From contig NZ_BCQP01000050.1 in the NCBI RefSeq assembly GCF_001552135.1, positions 1 through 64,000 of the forward strand: a DNA stretch of 64,000 nt. Reading direction: 5' to 3'. A program made the position numbers and the translations under genes. The DNA is from Actinomadura chibensis NBRC 106107 (GTDB lineage: Bacteria > Actinomycetota > Actinomycetes > Streptosporangiales > Streptosporangiaceae). The notes under the pieces are model-generated. The model was not told the DNA's origin and did no database searches. It saw only the letters and a program-made list of their open reading frames with translations. Positions 28,242 through 35,909 of this stretch are shown one piece after another (positions within the stretch are counted from its first letter, which is position 1; each line of letters opens with the position of its first letter).

Positions 28242-28856
28242 ATGGACGACCGACCCGACGACTTTTCGGAGAGCGACGGTTCCAGCGGCGGCCAGGCCGG
28301 GCACCCGGACAGGCTCCGCTGGAACGCCAAGTACGGTGACGCGCCCGCGATGTCGCCGCCGCATCCGCTGGCGGAGCGGGCGCTCGCCCTGGCGCTGCCG
28401 GACGGCGAGGTGCTCGACATCGCGTCCGGGCCGTCCGGCAGCGCCGTGTACGCCGCCGCGCGCGGGCGGCGCGTCACCGCCGTGGACATCTCCGAGGTCG
28501 CCCTGGAGCGGCTCCGGGCGGAGGCGCGGCGCCGCGGCCTCGATTCGCTGATCACGCTCGTCCAGGACGACCTGGGCGCCTGGCGGCCGCGTCCCGAGGG
28601 CTACGCGCTCGTCCTGTGCACCGGCTTCTGGGACCGCGCCGTCTTCGCCCGCGCGGCCGGGGCCGTCGCGCCCGGCGGCGCGCTCGCCTGGGAGGCGTTC
28701 ACCGCGGCCGCCCGGCGCGCCCGCCCGTCCCTGCCCGCCGACTGGTGCCTGGCGCCGGGCGAGCCCGCGTCCCTGCTCCCGGACGGCTTCACCGTCCTCG
28801 ACGAGGCCGACGACGACGCCACCGGCAAACGCCGCCTCCTCGCCCGCCGCGCCTAG
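28242..28856 (+). CDS. Class I SAM-dependent methyltransferase (short)
   Basis: The 204-residue product starts at ATG 28242. Motif I is degenerate (VLDIASGPSGSAVYAAARG), followed by VTAVDISEVALERLRAEARRRG and FWDRAVFARAAGAVAPGGALAWE. The WNAKYGDAP opening resembles TehB-like/thiopurine-type methyltransferases of actinomycetes. It ends in a four-base overlap with convergent xthA. It is the third unrelated class I methyltransferase within 4.6 kb. Confidence 0.8.
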   Translation: MDDRPDDFSESDGSSGGQAGHPDRLRWNAKYGDAPAMSPPHPLAERALALALPDGEVLDIASGPSGSAVYAAARGRRVTAVDISEVALERLRAEARRRGLDSLITLVQDDLGAWRPRPEGYALVLCTGFWDRAVFARAAGAVAPGGALAWEAFTAAARRARPSLPADWCLAPGEPASLLPDGFTVLDEADDDATGKRRLLARRA

Positions 28857-29689
28857 CCCGGGTCGGTGTCCAGGTCGACGACGACCGGCGCGTGGTCGGA
28901 CGGCCCCTTCCCCTTGCGGGCCTCCCGATCGACATAGGCGGACCGAACCCGCCGGACCACCGCGTCGTTCGCATAGAAGAGATCGATGCGCATCCCCATG
29001 TCCTTGTGGAACATTCCAGCGCGATAATCCCAATACGTATATGGGCGGGGGCCCTTCATTGGTGTGGGGATCACGTCGTGGAGGCCGAGGGCGCGAAGTT
29101 CGGCGAGTGCGCGGCGTTCGGCCGGTGTGACGTGGGTGGAGCCGGTGAATACGGCCGGATCCCATACGTCCTCGTCCGTGGGGGCCACGTTGTAATCGCC
29201 GCAGGCGACGAGCGGCGCCCCTTCGGAGAGTTCGGCGGCGAGCGCTTCGCGTAGCGCGGCGAACCATTCCAGCTTGTAAAGGTAATGCGCGGAGTCGGGG
29301 GTCCGGCCGTTCGGCGCGTAGAGCGACCAGACCCGCACGCCGCCGCAGGTCGCGCCGATCGCGCGGGCCTCCGGCCTGGTCAGGACGGGTTCGGTCAGCC
29401 TCGTCTGCGGATCGTCCTCGGCGGCGCCCTGGTACACCGGCTCACCGGGGAGGCCCCGCGTCACGTCCGCGACGCCGACCCTGGACAGGACGGCCACGCC
29501 GTTCCACCGGCCGTCGCCGTGCGCCGCCGTCTCGTACCCGAGTTCCCCCACCTCGGCGGCCGGGAACATGTCGGCCCGGCATTTGGTCTCCTGGAGGCAG
29601 ACGACGTCCGGACGGGTCTCCTCCAGCCAGCCGAGCAGCCGCGGCAGCCTGGCTTTCACCGAATTGACGTTCCACGTCGCGAGGCGCAT
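28853..29689 (-). CDS. xthA: Exodeoxyribonuclease III
   Basis: The 278-residue product starts at ATG 29689. It is an EEP-fold AP endonuclease/3'-5' exonuclease of base-excision repair. The sequence shows MRLATWNVNSVKARL, CLQETKC (catalytic Glu), SLYAPNGR, GDYNVAPTDEDVWD (Asp/Asn pair), YTYWDYR and the final SDHAPVVVD with the catalytic His. Length is normal for XthA. It is a single gene on the minus strand, divergent from the FKBP gene, with the intervening 189 bp holding both promoters. Confidence 0.96.
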   Translation of the reverse strand: MRLATWNVNSVKARLPRLLGWLEETRPDVVCLQETKCRADMFPAAEVGELGYETAAHGDGRWNGVAVLSRVGVADVTRGLPGEPVYQGAAEDDPQTRLTEPVLTRPEARAIGATCGGVRVWSLYAPNGRTPDSAHYLYKLEWFAALREALAAELSEGAPLVACGDYNVAPTDEDVWDPAVFTGSTHVTPAERRALAELRALGLHDVIPTPMKGPRPYTYWDYRAGMFHKDMGMRIDLFYANDAVVRRVRSAYVDREARKGKGPSDHAPVVVDLDTDPG

Positions 29690-29878
29690 TATCCCAGCCT
29701 GCCACCCCGCGCGGGCGCGCGGGCGTGAGAGAGGGCGCCGACAGCGGTATCGTGTCGGCTCCGCGTGCCGGTAGATTGCGGGTCGGCCTCCTTTGCGCGG
29801 ATTTCACGCTGGGCTTAGACCGGCCCTGGCAGGGTGGCACTTTCCTGATGTCGTCGAACCCGGAGCGAGTGAGGAACC

Positions 29879-31027
29879 ATGTCCGAGGATGACAAGCCCG
29901 GGGGCAAGCCGGCGATCAAGGCGAAGTCGGCGATACCGAACGCCAAGAGCATCCGCAGCCCGCAGTTCACGCCGCACGGCATCAGCGCCGGGCGCGGCAG
30001 CGGGCTGAACCGTCCGTCGGGGCTCACCGCCAAGCAGGCCCGCAAGCGGCGGATCGCCGTGATCGCCGGGCTGGTCGCCGTCGCGGTGGCGATCGCCGGT
30101 GTGGTCGTGTGGTGGGTCAACCGCCCCGGCCCCAAGATCGAGGTGACCGGGAAGTTCGCGGCCGAGCCGAAGGTCAAGATCCCGACCGACCTGTCTCCCG
30201 AGGGCGGTCGCAAGGTCACCACGCCCATCGCGGGCGACGGCACCCCCATCGCGGACGGCGACACGCTCTACGTCAAGTACGTCTTCTACCAGTGGTCCAA
30301 GGACAAGGACGAGGACGACAGCTCCAAGAAGAGCAAGAGCAAGCAGCTCGGGTCGTCCTACAAGCAGGAGGCGCAGGGCGAGGGGACGCAGCCGCTCACC
30401 GTCGGCAAGAGCGGCATCAAGGGCTTCGACCAGGGGATGATCGGCCAGAAGTCCGGCAGCCGGGTGGTGCTGCAGATCCCGCCGTCGCAGGGCTTCGGCG
30501 AGCAGGGCGCGCAGCTCGGGCTGAGCAAGAGCGACTGGGTGGTGTTCGTGGTGGACGTCCAGGCGGTCGTCCACAAGAACCCCGGGCCGCAGGGGACGGC
30601 GAAGCCGCTCGACGACAAGAGCCTGCCGAAGGTCGAGGACAAGGGCGCGGGCAAGGCCCCGAAGGTGACGATCCCCGACAAGAAGGCCCCGGACAAGCTC
30701 CAGATCAAGACCCTCGTCGAGGGGACGGGCCCCGCGCTCGCCAAGGGCGACGAGGCGATCGTCAACTACCAGGGCACCATCTGGAACACCGGCAAGGAGT
30801 TCGACTCCAGCTTCAAGGCCAACGGCTCCCCCGCCAAGTTCCCGATCGGCACCGGGGGCACCATCCCCGGCTTCGACAAGGGGCTGACCGGCGCGAAGAT
30901 CGGCAGCCGGGTGCTGCTCGTCGTCCCGCCCGCGGACGGCTACGGCAAGAAGGGCAGCCCGCCCGCGATCAAGGGCACGGACACCCTCGTCTTCGTGGTG
31001 GACATTCTCGCCAAGCTCAAGAAGTGA
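29879..31027 (+). CDS. Membrane-anchored tandem FKBP peptidyl-prolyl isomerase
   Basis: The 382-residue product starts at ATG 29879 (GTGAGGAACC upstream). A Lys/Pro-rich cytoplasmic N-terminus is followed by one membrane helix (IAVIAGLVAVAVAIAGVVVWW, about 59-79). Two FKBP domains follow outside. The first (about 105-235) has an insertion rich in Lys/Asp/Ser and the motif GIKGFDQGMIGQKSGSR. The second (about 275-380) has GTIPGFDKGLTGAKIGSRVLLVVPP and a standard length. The first domain diverges more at the active-site strands, so it may be chaperone-like rather than catalytic. A very stable terminator follows. Confidence 0.92.
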   Translation: MSEDDKPGGKPAIKAKSAIPNAKSIRSPQFTPHGISAGRGSGLNRPSGLTAKQARKRRIAVIAGLVAVAVAIAGVVVWWVNRPGPKIEVTGKFAAEPKVKIPTDLSPEGGRKVTTPIAGDGTPIADGDTLYVKYVFYQWSKDKDEDDSSKKSKSKQLGSSYKQEAQGEGTQPLTVGKSGIKGFDQGMIGQKSGSRVVLQIPPSQGFGEQGAQLGLSKSDWVVFVVDVQAVVHKNPGPQGTAKPLDDKSLPKVEDKGAGKAPKVTIPDKKAPDKLQIKTLVEGTGPALAKGDEAIVNYQGTIWNTGKEFDSSFKANGSPAKFPIGTGGTIPGFDKGLTGAKIGSRVLLVVPPADGYGKKGSPPAIKGTDTLVFVVDILAKLKK

Positions 31028-31079
31028 GCCGTCCGGCCGGGCGGTGACGGAAGGCCGCCGCACGGCGGCACGGCGACGC

Positions 31080-31112
31080 GAACGGCGGGGACCCGGCGGG
31101 TCCCCGCCGTTC
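31080..31112 (+). terminator. Terminator after FKBP gene
   Basis: A perfect 15-bp stem (31080-31094 with 31098-31112) and 3-base loop lies 52 bp after the stop codon. It has no T tract. Confidence 0.8.
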
Positions 31113-31269
31113 GGCGTTCCCGGGGGATCCGGCGGTGCGACGTCCGTCACGACAACCGGGACGGCGCATGGCCCGTCCTCCTAATGGGAGGCCATGGGAG
31201 TGTTCATGGGCGGCTCATCCCACTGATCCCCTCAGGTATCGTCGGTCACGCATTAATCACGGGGGGCTT

Positions 31270-33885
31270 GTGAGCAACGGAGAAAAGGGTGCGGAGGGCA
31301 CGGAGCACACCGCTCCCGGCGAAACCGGCCGGCCGGGCGCCGGGGCCGCGCCGCAGGTCGGACGGGACGGCGGCGCGGCGGCCACGCTGACCGCCGGCAC
31401 CGAAGAAACCGCCACAGACCCGGAATTCCCGGACCGGTCCGACATATCTCAGAACGGCGACAAGAGCCCCGCGGAGGACGCGTCCGGTCCGGACGGCGGC
31501 GATTCCGCCCGCACCGATGCGGACGCCGACGCGGACCCCGACGCGACCCCAGATGCGGACGCCGGTGCGGACGCCGATATCGCCGTCCAGGACGGCCCGC
31601 AGGTGGGCGCGGCGTCCGGCGGCGGCGCCCCCGGGAGTGTCGAGACGTCCCCGAACGGAGATACCAGAGCCATGTCTTCCGCCGCGTCCAGCCGAGGAGA
31701 GCCGCCCGGGCACGGCCCGGGCGGCGGACGAGGCGGCCCCGGCGGCCCCGCCGGGAAGGGGCCGCGCGGGCCCCGCAAGCCGCGCAGCCGCAAGGCCCGC
31801 TTCCTGCGCCGGACGCTGTTCACCCTGCTCGGCCTCATCGCCTTCGTCGTCGGCGCGTTCGCGATCGCGTACCTGCTCACGCCCGTCCCGTCGCCGCAGG
31901 AGCAGGCGGTCGCGCAGGGCCCGACGTTCTACTACTCCGACGGCAAGACGCAGATCGCGAAGACCGGCGTCAACCGCGAGTCGGTCAAGCTCGACCAGAT
32001 CCCGAAGAGCACCCGCGACGCGGTGATCGCGGCGGAGAACCGCAGCTTCTACGACGACCCGGGCGTGTCGGTCTCCGGCACCTCGCGGGCGCTCTGGTCG
32101 ACCGTGACGGGCTCGCAGCTCCAGGGCGGGTCGACGATCACGCAGCAGATGGTCCGCAACTACTACGGCGGCATCGGCAAGGAGCGGTCGGTCACCCGCA
32201 AGCTCAAGGAGATCATGGTCTCCCTGAAGGTCGGCCGCGAGAAGTCCAAGGACTGGATCCTCGAGCAGTACCTGAACACCATCTACTTCGGCCGCGACGC
32301 CTACGGGGTGCAGGCCGCGGCCAAGGCGTACTACGGCAAGGACGTCTCCGAGCTGACCCCGGCCGAGGGCGCCTACCTCGCCGCCGCGATCCAGCAGCCG
32401 AGCAACTTCGCCGACCCGACCGGAGCGCGGCGCGGGTACGCCGAGCAGCGCTGGCACTCCGTCCTCGGCAACATGGTCAGGGACGGCGCGCTGAGCTCCG
32501 CCCAGTCCGCCACGCTGGCGTTCCCCACGCCGCGCAAGGAGCGGCTGACCGACGTCCTCAAGGGCCAGAAGGGCTACATGGTCAACGTGGCCAAGAAGGA
32601 GCTGGTCGAGCGGCGCGGCTACAGCGAGGACGAGATCAACCGCAGCGGCCTGAAGATCACCACGACGTTCGACCGGCGGCTGATGGACGCGCTGAAACAG
32701 GCCGTGACGCAGAACGCGCCGAGCGGGATGAGCCAGAAGATCCGGACGGGCGCGGTGTCGGTCGACCCGGCCACCGGGCAGGTCCTCGCGTTCTACGGCG
32801 GCCGCGGCTACCTGGACGAGGCGCTCAGCAGCGCCTTCGGCGACTGGGCGCAGGCCGGGTCGGGGTTCAAGCCGATCGCGCTGGCCGCCGCCCTGGAAGA
32901 CGGCAAGTCCCTCAGCACGTCCTACGACGGCAGTTCGCCGCAGTACTTCAACGGCACGCGCATCGAGAACGACAGCGGCGAGAACTTCGGGACGATCAAC
33001 CTCGTCACCGCGACCCAGCACTCCGTCAACACCGCCTACGTGAACCTCGGCCGCGACATCGGCAACGACAAGATCGCCGAGATGGCGGAGAAGATGGGCA
33101 TCCCGGCGGCGCAGATGAACGCGGCGCAGCGGTCCGCCGCGACGTTCCCGCTGGGCGTCGTGTCGCTGCACCCCGTCCAGCAGGCGGGGGTCTACGCGAC
33201 GTTCGCCGCCGAGGGCGTGCACCGGACGCCGTTCGTGGTGAAGTCCGTCACCGACGACGACGGCCACAAGCGCACGTTCAGCGAGAAGGGCAAGCGGGCC
33301 CTCAGCGAGCAGAACGCGCGGGACGCGACGTACGCGATGCAGCAGGTCGTCCGGGGCGGCACCGGGACGGGCGCGCAGCTCCCCGACGGCCGCGACGTCG
33401 CGGGCAAGACCGGCACGACCGACCAGGGCCGCGCGATCTGGTTCAACGGCTTCATCCCGCAGATGGCGACGTCGGTGGCGATGTTCCGCAGCGACGGCAA
33501 GCCGCTCCAGATCCCCGGCTTCGGCGCGTACGGCGGGCAGCTCCCCGCGCAGATCTGGCGGTCGTACATGAGCGAGGCGGTCAACATCAAGGGCTACGAC
33601 CCCGAGTCGTTCGGGTCGCCGTCGATGCGGCCCGGCGGCGGGTGGAGCACCCCGCCCGACTCGACCGGCCCCGGCGGGACGGACACGCCGCCCTCGACCG
33701 GACCGGAGGAGCCGCCGCCCTCCACCGGGACGGAGGGCCCCGACCTCCCGACCCCGCCGACCGACCTGCCGACGCTGCTGCCCACCCCGCCCGGCGGGGG
33801 CGGCGGTGACGACGGCGGAGGCGGCGGGCCCACCGACGGACCCGGCGACGGCGGGGGCGGCGGCCGTCCCGCCCAGCACGACTAG
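31270..33885 (+). CDS. Bifunctional class A penicillin-binding protein
   Basis: The 871-residue product starts at GTG 31270 with GGGGGG upstream. The first ~170 residues are a disordered cytoplasmic region with Asp/Ala repeats and Gly/Pro tracts, then a basic patch and one membrane helix (TLFTLLGLIAFVVGAFAIAYLL). The glycosyltransferase domain shows AAENRSFYDDPG with the catalytic Glu, GGSTITQQ and LKEIMVSLKVGR. The transpeptidase shows SGFK (nucleophile), SVN and KTGTTDQ. The last ~100 residues are Pro/Thr/Gly-rich. It polymerises and cross-links peptidoglycan outside the membrane. Confidence 0.96.
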   Translation: MSNGEKGAEGTEHTAPGETGRPGAGAAPQVGRDGGAAATLTAGTEETATDPEFPDRSDISQNGDKSPAEDASGPDGGDSARTDADADADPDATPDADAGADADIAVQDGPQVGAASGGGAPGSVETSPNGDTRAMSSAASSRGEPPGHGPGGGRGGPGGPAGKGPRGPRKPRSRKARFLRRTLFTLLGLIAFVVGAFAIAYLLTPVPSPQEQAVAQGPTFYYSDGKTQIAKTGVNRESVKLDQIPKSTRDAVIAAENRSFYDDPGVSVSGTSRALWSTVTGSQLQGGSTITQQMVRNYYGGIGKERSVTRKLKEIMVSLKVGREKSKDWILEQYLNTIYFGRDAYGVQAAAKAYYGKDVSELTPAEGAYLAAAIQQPSNFADPTGARRGYAEQRWHSVLGNMVRDGALSSAQSATLAFPTPRKERLTDVLKGQKGYMVNVAKKELVERRGYSEDEINRSGLKITTTFDRRLMDALKQAVTQNAPSGMSQKIRTGAVSVDPATGQVLAFYGGRGYLDEALSSAFGDWAQAGSGFKPIALAAALEDGKSLSTSYDGSSPQYFNGTRIENDSGENFGTINLVTATQHSVNTAYVNLGRDIGNDKIAEMAEKMGIPAAQMNAAQRSAATFPLGVVSLHPVQQAGVYATFAAEGVHRTPFVVKSVTDDDGHKRTFSEKGKRALSEQNARDATYAMQQVVRGGTGTGAQLPDGRDVAGKTGTTDQGRAIWFNGFIPQMATSVAMFRSDGKPLQIPGFGAYGGQLPAQIWRSYMSEAVNIKGYDPESFGSPSMRPGGGWSTPPDSTGPGGTDTPPSTGPEEPPPSTGTEGPDLPTPPTDLPTLLPTPPGGGGGDDGGGGGPTDGPGDGGGGGRPAQHD

Positions 33886-33907
33886 CGCGCCCCGGCCCCG
33901 GCCGGGG

Positions 33908-34288
33908 TCAGTCGCAGGCTTCGCCGATCTTGGCCGGGGTCTCCTTCAGCACGGTGTCGAGCTGCGCGACGTCGCCGCCGCCGACGGCCGGGGCGGCGGC
34001 GCGGAGCCGGTCCGCCTCGGCCTTCAGGGCCTTGCGCAGGTCGCTGTCGCCGGTGTCCTTCGCGAGGGCGTCCAGGCGTCCGGCGAGCTTCTCCGTCGCC
34101 TGCCGCCACTGCCCGGGCTCCGCCGCCGGGACGCTCCGCACCTGCGTGATGTACTGCTGGAACGCCTGCCTGGTGTCGTCGCACACCTTGCCGGAGTCGC
34201 CGCCCAGCGCGCCGCACCCGCCCAGCAGGCCGGACGCGCCGAGCGCGGCGACGCCCGCCGCCAGCGCCCGCACAACCCCGTACCGCAT
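33908..34288 (-). CDS. Small lipoprotein
   Basis: The 126-residue product starts at ATG 34288 with GGAGGG upstream. A short signal sequence ends in the lipobox LLGGC, so Cys25 would be acylated and the protein attached to the outer face of the membrane. The mature domain is helical (AFQQYITQVRS, DLRKALKAEADRLRAAA). No known family is recognised. It is convergent with the penicillin-binding protein gene across a 22-bp gap containing a short CCCCGGCCGGGG palindrome. Confidence 0.82.
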   Translation of the reverse strand: MRYGVVRALAAGVAALGASGLLGGCGALGGDSGKVCDDTRQAFQQYITQVRSVPAAEPGQWRQATEKLAGRLDALAKDTGDSDLRKALKAEADRLRAAAPAVGGGDVAQLDTVLKETPAKIGEACD

Positions 34289-34321
34289 CGCACCCTCCAG
34301 CTCGGTCCCCGTCCGGCCGCC

Positions 34322-34349
34322 TTGATCCCCGACCAGACCCGCATATAAT
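34322..34349 (+). promoter_or_regulatory. Promoter of SAM-IV riboswitch transcript
   Basis: TTGATC (34322-34327) and a consensus TATAAT (34344-34349) with a 16-bp spacer. The expected start is about ten bases before the riboswitch core at 34359. This is a notably strong -10 for this genome. Confidence 0.75.
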
Positions 34350-34358
34350 TCCGCATCA

Positions 34359-34473
34359 GGTCATGAGTGCCAGCGCCAAGCCCCGGCTAGCTGGCCGGCA
34401 ACCCTTCGTCCGCGATGGGGTGCCCCGGGTGAGGACCAGGCCGGCCGCGGCTCCGCGGCCCGGCAAGCGCGGA
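34359..34473 (+). ncRNA. SAM-IV riboswitch
   Basis: The leader opens GGTCATGAGTGCCAGCG, continues with CAAGCCCCGGCT...GCTGGCCGGCAACCC, then GGGGTGCCCCGGGTGA.GACC and a final CGGCAAGCGCGGA pseudoknot segment. These are the conserved blocks of the SAM-IV class, in order and spacing, as known from actinomycetes. SAM binding normally lowers expression of downstream sulfur-metabolism genes. It lies 43 bp before the GTG of the cysteine-desulfurase-like gene. Confidence 0.95.
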
Positions 34474-34515
34474 CCCTGGCCACTCCCCGGGGTCCCTGAC
34501 CCGGAAGGTTCCGGT

Positions 34516-35808
34516 GTGTCCACGCTGCTCGCCCCCTCCCCCCTCACTCCTGCTGTGACGCGCGCCGAAGGGGTCCGGGTTCGCCCGGTTCCCCGGATCA
34601 TCGGCGCGGACGTCCCCGTCCCCGTGAAGGGCGGCGGGCACGTCCCCTACGCCAACCTCGACTACGCGGCGAGCGCGCCGTGCCTGGAGGCGGCGCACGA
34701 GGCCGTCACCCGCGCGCTGCCCTACTACAGCAGCGTCCACCGCGGCGCGGGGTACGCGTCGCGGGTGACGACGCGGGCCTACGAGGAGGCCCGGGACGCC
34801 GTCCGGTCGTTCCTCGGCGCGTGGCGGCGCTCGGCGGTCGTGTTCACGCGCAACACCACGGACGCGATGAACCTGCTCGCGCACGCCGTCCCGCGCGGGA
34901 CGAGCGTCGTCGTCTTCGAGACCGAGCACCACGCCGCCCTGCTGCCGTGGCGGCGGGCCGTGCGGCTGCCCGCGCCCGCGACCCCGGCCGAGGCGATCTC
35001 CGCCGCCGACCGGGCGCTGCGCGAGTCCCCGATCGGGTCGCGGCTGCTCGTCGTCACCGCCGCGTCCAACGTCACCGGCGAGCTGTGGCCGGTCGAGGAG
35101 CTGGCGAAGGTCGCGCACCGCAACGGCGCGCGGATCGCGGTGGACGCGGCGCAGCTCGTCCCGCACCGGCCGCTGGACATGACGGCGCTCGGCCTCGACT
35201 ACGTCGCGTTCTCCGGGCACAAGCTGTACGCGCCGTTCGGGACGGGCGTGCTCGCCGGGCGCGCCGACTGGCTGCGCGCGGCCGAGCCGTACCTGAAGGG
35301 CGGCGGGGCCAGCGCGTCCGTCGGCCGGACGACCCGGTGGGCCGCGTCCGCCGAGCAGCGGCACGAGGCGGGCTCCCCGAACGTGCTGGGCGCGATCGCG
35401 CTCGCCGCCGCGTGCGAGACGCTGCGCGGGTCGTGGGACGCGGTCCGCGCCCGCGAGGAGGCGCTGCTCGGACGGCTCCGGTCGGGGCTCGCCGCGCTGC
35501 CGTCGGTCCGGGAGCTGAGCCTGTGGGGCGACCGCGCGCCACGCGTCGGGATCGTGTCGTTCACCGTGGACGGCTGGAACGCGTCGGACGTGGCGCTTAC
35601 GCTGTCCGAGGAGTACGGCGTCGGCGTCCGGGACGGGAGGTTCTGCGCCCACCCCCTCGTCCGGCACCTGCTGGACGGGGACGGGGACGGGGCGGGGTTC
35701 TCGGCAGGGGGCCGGGACACCGCCGTCCGCGCCAGCCTCGGCATCGGCACGAGCGAGGAGCACGTCGATCGGCTCCTCGCCGCCCTCGCCGGGCTGACGG
35801 GACGCTGA
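34516..35808 (+). CDS. Class V aminotransferase, cysteine-desulfurase-like
   Basis: The 430-residue product starts at GTG 34516 with GGAAGG upstream; the frame is open through the riboswitch but that part is non-coding leader. It is a PLP enzyme of the SufS/CsdA type: LDYAASAPC near the start, TRNTTDAMNLLAHAVP, ETEHHAALLPWR, VDAAQLVPHRPLDM and AFSGHKLYAPFGTG, which contains the PLP-binding Lys. The C-terminal domain has RFCAHPLVRHLL, with a cysteine in the usual active-site loop region. SAM-IV control supports a role in sulfur assimilation or mobilisation. No suf partner is nearby. Confidence 0.9.
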   Translation: MSTLLAPSPLTPAVTRAEGVRVRPVPRIIGADVPVPVKGGGHVPYANLDYAASAPCLEAAHEAVTRALPYYSSVHRGAGYASRVTTRAYEEARDAVRSFLGAWRRSAVVFTRNTTDAMNLLAHAVPRGTSVVVFETEHHAALLPWRRAVRLPAPATPAEAISAADRALRESPIGSRLLVVTAASNVTGELWPVEELAKVAHRNGARIAVDAAQLVPHRPLDMTALGLDYVAFSGHKLYAPFGTGVLAGRADWLRAAEPYLKGGGASASVGRTTRWAASAEQRHEAGSPNVLGAIALAAACETLRGSWDAVRAREEALLGRLRSGLAALPSVRELSLWGDRAPRVGIVSFTVDGWNASDVALTLSEEYGVGVRDGRFCAHPLVRHLLDGDGDGAGFSAGGRDTAVRASLGIGTSEEHVDRLLAALAGLTGR

Positions 35809-35909
35809 CCAGCGCGCTCACCCGCACTGTCAGGTGATGGTGCGCTTTGGTGCTGTTCGCCCATGTAGCGTAGGCAGACGCGCGGGGACGAGCACGGAGG
35901 AAACAGGGG

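Noticed and set aside
31500..31580. Tandem repeat element in the PBP gene
   Set aside because: In-frame Asp/Ala codon repeats of a disordered cytoplasmic tail, not a separate DNA element.
34363..34515. N-terminal extension of the aminotransferase through the SAM-IV region
   Set aside because: This sequence is riboswitch RNA; a GTG with GGAAGG at 34516 gives a family-length protein.
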